Of a stretch of DNA of 64,000 nt, positions 19,280 to 28,854 are shown piece after piece. The notes beneath the pieces were generated by a model. The model made no database searches and was not told where the DNA came from. It worked only from the letters and a program-made list of their open reading frames with translations. Origin of the DNA: an uncultured Prevotella sp. GTDB taxonomy: Bacteria; Bacteroidota; Bacteroidia; Bacteroidales; Bacteroidaceae. Location of the stretch: NCBI GenBank assembly GCA_947177775.1, contig CAMWVS010000006.1, forward strand, positions 1 through 64,000, written 5' to 3'. A program made the translations under genes and the position numbers. Within the stretch, counting starts at the first letter, position 1; each line of letters opens with the position of its first letter.

Positions 19280-21817
19280 ATGTATATGAAAAGAAAGATT
19301 ACGATTATGCTGAGTGCGCTATCCGTCGCACTCACGGCGTGGGCGCAGAGCGACAAGGCCACGGTGGTGACCGTGAGCGGAACCGTTGCCGACTCACTCA
19401 CACATGATGGAGAACCCTATGCCACCGTGCGCATCATGAGGACTGACACCGCCGCAACAGTGTTGAAGACGGTGTTGACCGACGGCTCGGGACGCTTCTC
19501 GATGCGCCTCGAAGAGAGGGGAGAGATGATGCTGACGGTCAGTTCCATGGGGCACGGCACGCTTACGCGGCGGTTCACCGCCGCCGATGGCGTCAGGGCC
19601 GTTCCTCTGGACACGCTCTTTCTTGCCGCCGGCGGTCACGAACTCCGGCAGGTGGTGGTAAAGGCGCAGAAGCCGTTGGTCAAGGCCGATATCGACAAGA
19701 TTGCCTACAGTATCGAAGACGACCCTGACTCACATACAAACTCCGTTCTGGAGATGCTCCGCAAGGTGCCGATGGTCACAGTCGACGGAGAAGACAACAT
19801 CAAGGTCAACGGAAAGTCATCGTTCAAGGTCTATGTCAACGGACGCCCCAACAAGATGATGAGCGACAATCCGAAGGATGTTCTGAAAAGCCTGCCGGCC
19901 AACACGGTCAAGCGCATAGAGGTCATCACCAATCCCGGACCGAAATATGACGCCGAAGGTGTGGGCGGTGTCATCAACATCATCACTACAGAGGGTCGCG
20001 GCCTGGAGGGATATACCGTCACCATGAGCGGCGAAGGGTTCAATCTCGGAGGCAGCGCGGGAGTTTTCGGAACCATCAAGAAAGGCGGACTGACCGTCAG
20101 TGCGCGCTACAACTTCGCCCATATTTCAAAAGACGGCATCAGAAACGGCAGCACTATGAAGGCACTCGGCAATCTGACGGATGCTTCTTCGGACATTGTC
20201 TCGGAAACAGAAAATGATATCCGCGTGAAATTCCATTCGGCGGCGATGGAGGCCAGCTATGAGATTGACACGCTGAGGCTCGTATCGGCCGAGTTCTCGA
20301 TGTGGGGAAACGATGGCCGTTCAAATACTGTCAATACAGCTTCGGCCACATCGCCCCTGACCGGTGCCGGACTTTACTCCTACGGTCAGATGAACAGGTC
20401 GGCGGATTCCTATTTCTCCATAAACGGCGGTGTGGACTATCAGCGTTCATTTGCCGGCGTGAAAGATCGGATGCTGACGGTGTCGTACAGGCTGAGCATG
20501 ACACCGTCGGAGTCGGACATGACGGTGGACTACAGGAACATGAAGACAACGTCGGACTGGCAGGACTTCACGGACGCCCTGCGCAATCAGTGGACGGACG
20601 GCAGTCATGGCACGACGGAACACACGGCGCAGGCCGATTTCACCACGCCCATTGCCCGGTTCCATACGCTGGAGACCGGCGTGAAGTATATCTATCGCAA
20701 CAATCGCTCTGAGGACGACCGCTATGAACGGGCCGTAGGGACGGAGGATGCGTTTGAGCCCGACGTCGACCACAGTTCCCACTACCGCCACCGCAACGAC
20801 ATCGTGGCTGCCTACGCCGGCTACGGACTGAACGTTGGACGCTGGTCGGGACGTCTCGGCCTGCGCTATGAGCACACGACACAGAAAGTCAGCTATCTGC
20901 TGGGCCGCGGCTCTGACTTCCGGAAAGATTTCGACGACCTTGTTCCATCGGGCTCGATAGGATATAAGCTGACCGACATGCAGAATCTGCGGCTGGGATA
21001 TAACATGCGTATCTATCGCCCGGGCATAAGCTATCTCAATCCCTATTTTGACGACAAGAACCCCATGGCCGTCTCTCAGGGCAATCCTGATCTGGTCTCG
21101 GAGAAAACCCATTCGCTCAACTTGACCTACAGCAATTTCACGCAGAAGGTGAACATGAACCTGTCTGCCGGCTATTCGTTTGCCAACAATAGTATTGAGA
21201 GTTTTTCGGAAATGGTTGAGGACGTGACGCTCGTTCCGCTCGGACTTCAGAATCCTACGGGAAAGAACGTGATGTACACGACCTACCGCAACATCGGACA
21301 TACGCGCAGTGTGGACCTCAGCGCATACTTCAACTGGAATGTGACGTCGGCACTGCGCGTCTATGCCAACCTCTCGGGAAGCTATTCCTACTATGATGAC
21401 GGCCACGGACTGAGGAACGACGGCTGGAATATGTTCACTTATGGCGGCACACAGCTGTCCCTGCCGAAGGACTGGCGCTTCAGCTTCAACATATTCTATA
21501 TGACTCCGCCTGTCTCTCTTCAGGGAAAGACCGGCGAATGGCTGAACTACGGAATGAACGTGAGCAAGAGTTTCCTGAAAAAGCGGCTGACCGTGTCGGC
21601 CTTTGCCCAGAACCCTTTCAAGGAATGTTGGCGTAACAGTTCGTTTGTCGAGACTCCTACGTTCCGCTCGGAAAACTGGTCTATGAACCCGGTGCGTCGC
21701 TATGGCGTCAGCGTCAGTTTCCGGATTGGCGAACTGTCGGCCGGAGTGAAGAAGGCTGAACGCTCCATCAGCAATGATGATGTGAAGAGTGGGGGAGAGA
21801 AGAAATCTTCTCTTTAG
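19280..21817 (+). CDS. TonB-dependent receptor-like outer membrane beta-barrel protein with CarboxypepD_reg-like N-terminus
   Basis: Signal peptide; VSGTVADSLTHDGEPYATVRIMR; plug-like region NVKRIEVITNPGPKYDAEGVGGVINIIT. Confidence 0.85.
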   Translation: MYMKRKITIMLSALSVALTAWAQSDKATVVTVSGTVADSLTHDGEPYATVRIMRTDTAATVLKTVLTDGSGRFSMRLEERGEMMLTVSSMGHGTLTRRFTAADGVRAVPLDTLFLAAGGHELRQVVVKAQKPLVKADIDKIAYSIEDDPDSHTNSVLEMLRKVPMVTVDGEDNIKVNGKSSFKVYVNGRPNKMMSDNPKDVLKSLPANTVKRIEVITNPGPKYDAEGVGGVINIITTEGRGLEGYTVTMSGEGFNLGGSAGVFGTIKKGGLTVSARYNFAHISKDGIRNGSTMKALGNLTDASSDIVSETENDIRVKFHSAAMEASYEIDTLRLVSAEFSMWGNDGRSNTVNTASATSPLTGAGLYSYGQMNRSADSYFSINGGVDYQRSFAGVKDRMLTVSYRLSMTPSESDMTVDYRNMKTTSDWQDFTDALRNQWTDGSHGTTEHTAQADFTTPIARFHTLETGVKYIYRNNRSEDDRYERAVGTEDAFEPDVDHSSHYRHRNDIVAAYAGYGLNVGRWSGRLGLRYEHTTQKVSYLLGRGSDFRKDFDDLVPSGSIGYKLTDMQNLRLGYNMRIYRPGISYLNPYFDDKNPMAVSQGNPDLVSEKTHSLNLTYSNFTQKVNMNLSAGYSFANNSIESFSEMVEDVTLVPLGLQNPTGKNVMYTTYRNIGHTRSVDLSAYFNWNVTSALRVYANLSGSYSYYDDGHGLRNDGWNMFTYGGTQLSLPKDWRFSFNIFYMTPPVSLQGKTGEWLNYGMNVSKSFLKKRLTVSAFAQNPFKECWRNSSFVETPTFRSENWSMNPVRRYGVSVSFRIGELSAGVKKAERSISNDDVKSGGEKKSSL

Positions 21818-21835
21818 TTAAGAGCGATTACAAGT

Positions 21836-22102
21836 AAGAGTTCAGAGTGATTTCAAGTAAGAGTTCAGAGTGATGAGTGAAGAGGTATGATTACTCTTTA
21901 GTTAAGAGTTAAGAGTTCAGAGTGATGAGGTATGATTACCGTGCAAGCCACATGACATTATGCATAGCTTAGTTAAGAGTTCAGAGTGATTTCAAGTAAG
22001 AGTTCAGAGTGATGATTGAAGAGGTATGATTACCGTGCAAGCCTTTTGTCTTTAGGTTCGGTAATCATACCTCTTCAATCATCACTCTGAACTCTTACTT
22101 GA
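21836..22102. repeat. Array of aagagttcagagtgat motifs ending in a 43-bp perfect inverted repeat
   Basis: Arms 21992-22034 and 22060-22102 are exact reverse complements, loop 25 nt; the motif also occurs near 21836, 21859, 21911, 21974 and 21998. Confidence 0.93.
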
Positions 22103-22104
22103 AC

Positions 22105-24105
22105 TCACAGTGTCGGTTTGACCGCCTTGATGGTTCCGTCCTCGTTGAACTCCATGCGGTCGATGCACACTTCGCGGTTATATCCGGCGTCCCATCCGAG
22201 TTTGATGGCGTCGGGGCGGGCGAAGCGGTGATAGACGATATACCAGTCGTCAGACTGCGGTTTGCGCAGGATAGAGTGGTGGCCTGTGCCGTAGATGCCC
22301 TTTGACGGGTCCTGCTGGATGACGATGGAGCGCTCCTGGCGGGCCGGTTTGCCGTTGCGGATGAACTCCGTGGGTGATTCGCTGATGAGATAGCGCACGC
22401 GGTAGTTGGCGCTGCGGGTGTCGTTCTCCGACCACATGAAATAGTAGAGGCCGTTGCGCTCGAAGACATAAGTGCCCTCGTTGTAGTTGTAGCGTGACTT
22501 GTCCTTACGGTCAATGAGCACCTTTGTCGACACGATGGACGTCATGTCCTTGCCCAGTTCGGACACGGCAAGAAAGCCGTTGCCCCAGTAGAGATAATAT
22601 TTTCCGGTCTTCGGATCCTGAAAGACGTCCGGGTCGATTACCTGACCGCCCTTCATGCCCTCGGGTTTGGCGTCGAGCAGCGGACGGCCGAGGGCGTCCT
22701 TGAACGGTCCGGTGGGCGAGTCAGCCACGGCAACGCCTATCTTGCCGGCTCCGGTGAAATAATAATAGTACTTATATTTTTTCTTTCCCGTCTTTTTCTC
22801 GATTATGCACGGTGCCCACAGACATTCGTCCGCCCAGCTGCAATCCTTCTTGAGGTCGAAGATGACGCCCTCGTCGGTCCATGTCCTGAGGTCCGGCGAG
22901 GAATAGACACGGGCGTCGTGGTTCTTCCAGTTCTTCTGTCCGTCGGTTGTCGGGTAGAGATAATATTGGCCGGTCTTCTCGCTGTACATGATTTCAGGGT
23001 CGGCAAAGAGTCCCGGAATGACAGGATTGGCGACGTTCGGAGCCACGTGTTTCGCCTCCAGACTGTCCGACCATGCCTGCAGACGGTCGTATTCCTCCTT
23101 CGTCAGTCGCATGAATGAGCCGTGCTGCGGGCCGTTGACGCCCTCAATGTCAACGGGATTGCTGAAGTTACGCATATACTTGTCGGCCTTGCAGATGCGG
23201 TAGTGTCTCGGATTTGATGAATATTCGATGTAAGCCACGCGCCACGTAGAGTCGCCGATGAGCTGGAACGCGGAGACTCCCTCGCACTTCTTCTTGCCCT
23301 CGAAGTCAATGTAGTCGTCGGCAACGGGCTCGCCCCATGGGCCGGTGAGTGACTTTGAATAGGCGGTGAAGAGGCCCGGTGTGCCTCCCTCTTTCTTGAT
23401 CATCATGTGGTAGAGGCTGTCCGCTTCAACGAAATTGATGTCGGCGTCGATGGTGGCATACCCCCAATCGAAGAGCAGGCGCGGTTTGGTGAGTTTGGTG
23501 AATGTCTTGTCGGCGTATGAATAGTACATGCGGTCGTATGCTTCCTCAGCCCTGTTCCAGAGCGAATAATATATGAAGTAGCCACCCTTGCTTCCGTCGG
23601 GCCACACGTATGTGGGATCCCAGTAGGTCTGCGGCGCCCATACGCGGTTGATGGTCGACCAGTCCTTATATACGTCGGGCGATTCGGGGTCGCAGAAAAT
23701 TTCCGGTCCCTTGCGGAAATCGAACGTCACGGACCGCCAGTTGATGAGGTCGTCGCTCGTGAGCAGGTCCATTCCGTAGTTGTCCCATTTCTTGCTCTTG
23801 GCCACACACATGTCTGTCGTGACCATCAGATAGCCCGTTCCGTCGTGTTTGCGGCAGATGTAGGCGTCGCGCGTGCCGCCTTCTATCCGTGCGTGTTCCT
23901 CAGGCGGGAAGATGGCGTCGCCGTTAATCAGGTCGTGGAAGTGGAGTCCGTCGCGGCTCAGGGCGTATGCCGTCCATTCTCCGCGGCCGCTCATGTGGCA
24001 ATAGAGGTATCCGTAGTCACCTTTCTGAAGATTCTGTGCCCCGCCAGGCGTGATTCCCAATGCCATGGCGGCAGCCATAGTCCATTTCAGTAGATTCTTT
24101 TTCAT
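22105..24105 (-). CDS. Glycoside hydrolase family 43-like protein, apparently two five-bladed propeller modules
   Basis: C-terminal half NPVIPGLFADPEIMYSEKTGQYYLYPTTDG...; N-terminal half also GH43/GH32-like (RIEGGTRDAYICRKHDGTGYLMVTTD). Confidence 0.85.
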   Translation of the reverse strand: MKKNLLKWTMAAAMALGITPGGAQNLQKGDYGYLYCHMSGRGEWTAYALSRDGLHFHDLINGDAIFPPEEHARIEGGTRDAYICRKHDGTGYLMVTTDMCVAKSKKWDNYGMDLLTSDDLINWRSVTFDFRKGPEIFCDPESPDVYKDWSTINRVWAPQTYWDPTYVWPDGSKGGYFIYYSLWNRAEEAYDRMYYSYADKTFTKLTKPRLLFDWGYATIDADINFVEADSLYHMMIKKEGGTPGLFTAYSKSLTGPWGEPVADDYIDFEGKKKCEGVSAFQLIGDSTWRVAYIEYSSNPRHYRICKADKYMRNFSNPVDIEGVNGPQHGSFMRLTKEEYDRLQAWSDSLEAKHVAPNVANPVIPGLFADPEIMYSEKTGQYYLYPTTDGQKNWKNHDARVYSSPDLRTWTDEGVIFDLKKDCSWADECLWAPCIIEKKTGKKKYKYYYYFTGAGKIGVAVADSPTGPFKDALGRPLLDAKPEGMKGGQVIDPDVFQDPKTGKYYLYWGNGFLAVSELGKDMTSIVSTKVLIDRKDKSRYNYNEGTYVFERNGLYYFMWSENDTRSANYRVRYLISESPTEFIRNGKPARQERSIVIQQDPSKGIYGTGHHSILRKPQSDDWYIVYHRFARPDAIKLGWDAGYNREVCIDRMEFNEDGTIKAVKPTL

Positions 24106-24148
24106 ATACTCATTATTGGTTCGTAATCTTATGGTTAGCTTTGTCCTT

Positions 24149-24156
24149 CAAAGTTA
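24149..24156 (-). promoter_or_regulatory. Bacteroidales-type -7 element (TAACTTTG on - strand) for GH43 gene
   Basis: caaagtta on + strand, ~44 bp upstream of start. Confidence 0.45.
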
Positions 24157-24283
24157 CGGAATATTTGCCAATAATGACAAATTACCTGTGATAATTGCCG
24201 TAATTTAACATATAATATTGTAAAAGGGAGTCTGTGCGTCCCGGGCTTTTGGCTTTTACTGTAAGCGATATGCCGATATAGAA

Positions 24284-24469
24284 CTATTTGGAAGGGTGTG
24301 TTGCTTTGTAGATAAGTCGTGAAAGATTGAATGTGATGAGAGTGTTATATTTTATCCAATACTTGAAATAATATTTGTTGAAAGCATGGTTTTTGATGCC
24401 GAGAGCTTTCCATTTGTCCACGATGAATCTGATTTTCTCATATTCTCCCTTCTTGCAATATGTTTTTGT
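24284..24469 (-). pseudogene. Unlisted open-frame remnant without ATG (possible decayed 3' end of a gene)
   Basis: Translates TKTYCKKGEYEKIRFIVDKWKALGIKNHAFNKYYFKYWIKYNTLITFNLSRLIYKATHPSK*, protein-like composition; a 12-codon overlapping ATG frame MNKNILQEGRI* suggests a frameshift. Confidence 0.4.
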
Positions 24470-24514
24470 TCATAATATCAAAGATTCCTTATTATTATGG
24501 TTTGTTGTTGTCGC

Positions 24515-26335
24515 TTATTTAAAATAGTCTCCATGTATGATATATTCGGAGACACTGTGAGTATTTTCGTTAACGGATGGAACATAATTTTTGTTTAGCA
24601 AAGTATGGCCGAGTCCTCGCCATTTGGACTTCAAGAAGAGTACATCAAGTATGGTTGTGTAAACATCAAGCTGATGACATGGTCCGTGATAGGCTGTACT
24701 ATTGTCGATATCGCCGTTTATTATAAACAGTGGCGTGTCTTTGGTGAGCTTTCCTTTCATGTCTAAAAGCTCATCGTGGGCATGATGGTCCGCTGTTATG
24801 ATAATCAGTGTCTTTTCATATAGCCCCCTTCTTCTCAGACTTTCGATATAACGGGCTATCTGTCTGTCCGTGTAGTGGGCGGCTGTCAGATAGTTGCAGA
24901 ACTTTTCCGGTAATGACTTGTCCGTCAGTATGGTGTCCGTCTCTATGGCATGGCTGTATGGGCTGTGCATGGACATGGTGAGTATGACGGAGAAGAATGG
25001 TCCGGCTGTGATACTATCCATATCCATGGCGAGATCAAATATTTGCTCGTCGTTTAGTGCTCCATATTCCCCATCCTTATAGTCAGCTGCGGAATAAAGA
25101 CGGTCAAATCCATATTGCTGACACATTTCCGACTGACTCCAGAACGAGGGGAGTGTGGGGATAACCATTCTTGCCTCCATGTCCGGATGGTTTTCTTTGA
25201 TTATGGATGCCAATCCTGGCAGAGTGATACTTTTCGCCTTGTTTATGGTGATGGCCCTTTTTAGCGGCAAGATGCCGGTCATGTAGATAAACTGTCCGTC
25301 TGAAGACTCCCCTATGCTTATGTCGGGCCTCACTTGAGCGTTGTAATACACGTTGCTGTCACGTCGTAGCGCGTCAAGATACGGCGTTACTTCGGTCCCT
25401 CCGACGTTCATGTCGGCCGTTAGCGAGAGATAGGACTCGACGATAATGAAAACCACATTGGTAATGTCCGGCCTTAGACGTCCCGGAGTGATGCGCCGAC
25501 TTTTATCCTGCCACATGTCCTCAATCTGTTTCCGTTCTTCAGCGGTCAGTTGTCGTGATGATGTCAGGCTGCTCCATGTCGCCGTGACAAGAACCCGCAA
25601 TGAACCGCTCGTGAAGTTTGTCAGCTGAGGACTCAGTGTCGACTGTATGGGGGAGTAGTAGCGTCTGTTCATATTCCACCAGAACGAGTTGTGCTCATAG
25701 TTTTCTTTTGCGACAATGGAAACGGCATACGTGTTGAATCCCACGGTGAATGCTGCCGGCAGAAGCCACCAAGCGAGTGATTTCCATTTCACACGCGTGT
25801 CACTAACGTTTTTGTAGCATAGGAAGAACAGGACTGTTGTCACGAAGAATATGCCGTCGGAGAAGGACAGGCCGTCCAACAGACATTCCAGCATGAAACT
25901 GTTGGTCATGTTGGAGATTTGCGCAATTGCTGATACGGAGATATAAACACCGAAAAACCGTGAATAAATAATATTGGATAGAGACCATAGTAGCGTAACC
26001 ATGAACAAGAGAACCATGCTTGGTCTGATTCTTCGTCCGGTGACAAGAAGAAAGAGGACCAGTAGTGACGATACGTCTAATATGACGCTTGCGGCGTTGT
26101 CCCAATACTCATAGTGTCGCATGGGAGCCTCCGTATCGGTCGTATTGATGAGAGTATAGTGCATGAGAAACAGGTGCCCGGCGCATAGAACAAACATAAA
26201 GGTATAGAGCCCGGCGGATGCCAGAGTCCTCTTGTTTATGCCCAATGATGGTATGGCAGGTATAGGATGGTCTATATTGCGCCTTTGGGGAGGTCGTCTC
26301 AACCGGCAGTACAACCTTTTGATTTTCTCGTTCAT
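24515..26335 (-). CDS. LTA synthase/sulfatase-family membrane phosphotransferase
   Basis: N-terminal TM helices; NVVFIIVESYLSL, TYMSMHSPYSHA-like and IITADHHAHDELLD sulfatase-fold motifs. Confidence 0.8.
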   Translation of the reverse strand: MNEKIKRLYCRLRRPPQRRNIDHPIPAIPSLGINKRTLASAGLYTFMFVLCAGHLFLMHYTLINTTDTEAPMRHYEYWDNAASVILDVSSLLVLFLLVTGRRIRPSMVLLFMVTLLWSLSNIIYSRFFGVYISVSAIAQISNMTNSFMLECLLDGLSFSDGIFFVTTVLFFLCYKNVSDTRVKWKSLAWWLLPAAFTVGFNTYAVSIVAKENYEHNSFWWNMNRRYYSPIQSTLSPQLTNFTSGSLRVLVTATWSSLTSSRQLTAEERKQIEDMWQDKSRRITPGRLRPDITNVVFIIVESYLSLTADMNVGGTEVTPYLDALRRDSNVYYNAQVRPDISIGESSDGQFIYMTGILPLKRAITINKAKSITLPGLASIIKENHPDMEARMVIPTLPSFWSQSEMCQQYGFDRLYSAADYKDGEYGALNDEQIFDLAMDMDSITAGPFFSVILTMSMHSPYSHAIETDTILTDKSLPEKFCNYLTAAHYTDRQIARYIESLRRRGLYEKTLIIITADHHAHDELLDMKGKLTKDTPLFIINGDIDNSTAYHGPCHQLDVYTTILDVLFLKSKWRGLGHTLLNKNYVPSVNENTHSVSEYIIHGDYFK

Positions 26336-26337
26336 GC

Positions 26338-27498
26338 TTATTTAAGTTTTTGGTAGACGTCTTTCAACGTCTGTGCCGACTGATTCCATGAGAAATCTTT
26401 CAGTCGCCGACGCTGTTTCTTTAACATTGCCGTCTTCTCATTGCTGTCCAGGTGATAGAAAGTCTCGAACGTCTCCTCAAAGTCAGAGTCCGTACCGTTC
26501 ATCCGGAAAAACACAGCGGCATCACCGGCAATCTCCCTGAAGCAGCCGTTGTCGTTCAGCAGGACCGGACAATCGGCCTTATAGGCTTCGAGAATAGGTA
26601 TTCCGAATCCCTCATATTGAGACGGATAGACAAAAGCCACGGCATTGTGGTAGAGGTCCATCAGTTCCTGCTGTGTGTCCGCGAACCGATGGACGAACCG
26701 GTCTCTGACTCCGAATGCATCGAAGAAATAAAGTTCTTCGTGTTTGAAGGGGACGCCTGTGCATATGACCTTGAGGTCCGGATGGCGTTTCAGAATCGGG
26801 AGACAGTCACGGCAGAAAGCCGCGAAGTTCTTGTAATGGTATCTTGTTCCTATATATAGTATGTATTCATAGTCATACGCAACATTTTCAGAGGGAACGT
26901 ATGGTTCCTCGTCGGCTCCGTGATAGACCACGGAAACCTTGTCCTCCGGAGTGCCCGTTATGGCGATGAAGTCCTTCTTTGTCTGCTCACTCACGGCAAT
27001 GAAGTGTGTCGCCTTGGGTATGACGGCCTTTTTCTGTAATATCTGTATGTCGTCTTTGGGAAAATAGTTAGGGAACAGTTCCGGAATCATGTCATGTATG
27101 GTCACGACAAAAGGTCTGTTTCCTATGTAGTCAAGGAAATAGCCGTCGAAGAACGTAGGATGGAAGACATCGTAATCTCCTTTTTTCAGCCTGTAGACTG
27201 ATTCGCAGATGTTGAGTTTTGGATTACGGTCCAACCGCGAGAACTGGCTGTACTTGATGTTGTATGACAGCTTGAACAGCAGATGCTTCAGCTTCGAATC
27301 CTCCAAATTCATGAATTCACGGTACGTATCGCCGCGCTTAGGAAATCCGAGCGCCTGCAGATAGACATTGTCAGTCTCCTTTACGGCTATCTCCGCCTCC
27401 AGCGTTTCGGGGCGGTGTGAATAAAGTTCGGCAAAGCATCTTGACACGCCACCATGGTCCTGCATGTCAAATGCCTGATAATCATATAGAACTTTCAT
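26338..27498 (-). CDS. Glycosyltransferase family 4-like (GT-B), left-cassette paralogue
   Basis: VYPSQYEGFGIPILEAYKADCPVL GT4 signature; overlaps the preceding GT2 by ATGA. Confidence 0.88.
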   Translation of the reverse strand: MKVLYDYQAFDMQDHGGVSRCFAELYSHRPETLEAEIAVKETDNVYLQALGFPKRGDTYREFMNLEDSKLKHLLFKLSYNIKYSQFSRLDRNPKLNICESVYRLKKGDYDVFHPTFFDGYFLDYIGNRPFVVTIHDMIPELFPNYFPKDDIQILQKKAVIPKATHFIAVSEQTKKDFIAITGTPEDKVSVVYHGADEEPYVPSENVAYDYEYILYIGTRYHYKNFAAFCRDCLPILKRHPDLKVICTGVPFKHEELYFFDAFGVRDRFVHRFADTQQELMDLYHNAVAFVYPSQYEGFGIPILEAYKADCPVLLNDNGCFREIAGDAAVFFRMNGTDSDFEETFETFYHLDSNEKTAMLKKQRRRLKDFSWNQSAQTLKDVYQKLK

Positions 27499-28370
27499 CG
27501 CTTTCTATCGGGATATATTGACCTTATCAAATCTCTCAGAAGAAACTTCATGGCGTTGCGGATAATCTTCAAGTCCCGTTCAAGCGGTTTTTTGGACATG
27601 GCTATATTGATTTTTCGCTGCAGTCTCTCCCTGTCATATTTGTCTTCAACCGCCTCCGGTTTCTTCCACAGATACTTATACTTTCCATGCACGAACAGCT
27701 CTTCATACATCTCCATGCCGAAGAGTCTCATCATGACCTCCTTGCGCTCGGCGTTTGACAAATCCTGATTGAGCGAGGATATGCCGTCAAGGAAGTATGT
27801 GGCAATGATGCACGGCATGCTCTGGTACGTGCATCCGTGCTTATACCACATCTCGAACGACCATTCCCAGTCTGAGACAATCTTGTGGCTTTCGTTGAAC
27901 GGATGGCGTCTGAGCAACTCCGTCCTGCTGAATGTGGCCTGATGACTCAATGCAAATCTTATCATGAAGTCGAGCGTAATCTCTTCCGGTGCCGGAAACC
28001 TGTATGCCATATCATCTCCGACATATATTGTCGCCCCGGTGCATATATCGGCTCCTTTTAAGAACGGAACAGCCTCTTCCAGCGTCATGGCGGAAAAGAA
28101 CATGTCGCCCGAGTTCATGAATATGCAATATTCGCCGTGAGCCATACCTACGGCCTTGTTCATCGCGTTGTATATCCCGGCGTCCGGCTCACTGACCCAT
28201 TGGTCTATGCGTGGCAGTGACTGTATGTACTCTTTGCTTCCGTCAGTGGAACCTCCGTCAACCACAATCATTTCAAATTCCTTATAGCTCTGTGACAGGA
28301 TGGAAGGTATCGTCCTTTGAAGTCCCCGCAGGTTGTTATAATTGATGGTTATTATTGTAAGTTTTGACAT
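27495..28370 (-). CDS. Glycosyltransferase family 2, left-cassette paralogue
   Basis: MSKLTIITINYNNLRGLQRTIPSILSQSYKEFEMIVVDGGSTDGSKEYIQS. Confidence 0.9.
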   Translation of the reverse strand: MSKLTIITINYNNLRGLQRTIPSILSQSYKEFEMIVVDGGSTDGSKEYIQSLPRIDQWVSEPDAGIYNAMNKAVGMAHGEYCIFMNSGDMFFSAMTLEEAVPFLKGADICTGATIYVGDDMAYRFPAPEEITLDFMIRFALSHQATFSRTELLRRHPFNESHKIVSDWEWSFEMWYKHGCTYQSMPCIIATYFLDGISSLNQDLSNAERKEVMMRLFGMEMYEELFVHGKYKYLWKKPEAVEDKYDRERLQRKINIAMSKKPLERDLKIIRNAMKFLLRDLIRSIYPDRKR

Positions 28371-28385
28371 ATTTATTTCCGTTTT

Positions 28386-28697
28386 TTATAGGCGTCCCGG
28401 TTTGTCGGACATGAAGTCTGTTTCATGGAGTCCGCCATACAGTTGTGTGTCCGATTGGTCTTGACACAGACAGCTACTTATGTTCATGGTGTATCCCCTT
28501 CCATGACAGGCATGCGCCATTTCTATATGTATCAGATAGAAATTGATGGCATTTTCTGTAATAGCTCTTATGAGGTTACGTTAATCTGTTATATTTGAAA
28601 TCTGTAAATAAGACAACATCCGGTCAAGAACATCTGAATCATTACAGACAGCCTCAATATATTTGTTCGTCTGGTGGCTCATAATATTTAAAGCCAT
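28386..28697 (-). pseudogene. Probable interrupted leader gene of ~103 codons upstream of left GT2
   Basis: MALNIMSHQTNKYIEAVCNDSDVLDRMLSYLQISNITD*RNLIRAITENAINFYLIHIEMAHACHGRGYTMNISSCLCQDQSDTQLYGGLHETDFMSDKPGRL*: one in-frame TAA, second stop 15 bp before the GT2 start. Confidence 0.5.
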
Positions 28698-28718
28698 ATT
28701 TCTCTTTGTAAGAGAAGT
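28686..28718 (-). repeat. 33-bp inverted repeat, left copy (IRL)
   Basis: atttaaagccatatttctctttgtaagagaagt matches the reverse complement of 29484-29516 at 31/33 positions. Confidence 0.9.
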
Positions 28719-28854
28719 GCCGGCGGATACAACACTATGGACATCAGCCTCATAGACCACAATTAATGTTGAGCAGCAGTGGTGTTGTGTGACAGAGCGC
28801 CCCATTCCGGATAAAACAGGCCGGATAGTAAAAAAAGTAAATATAATATCATAG

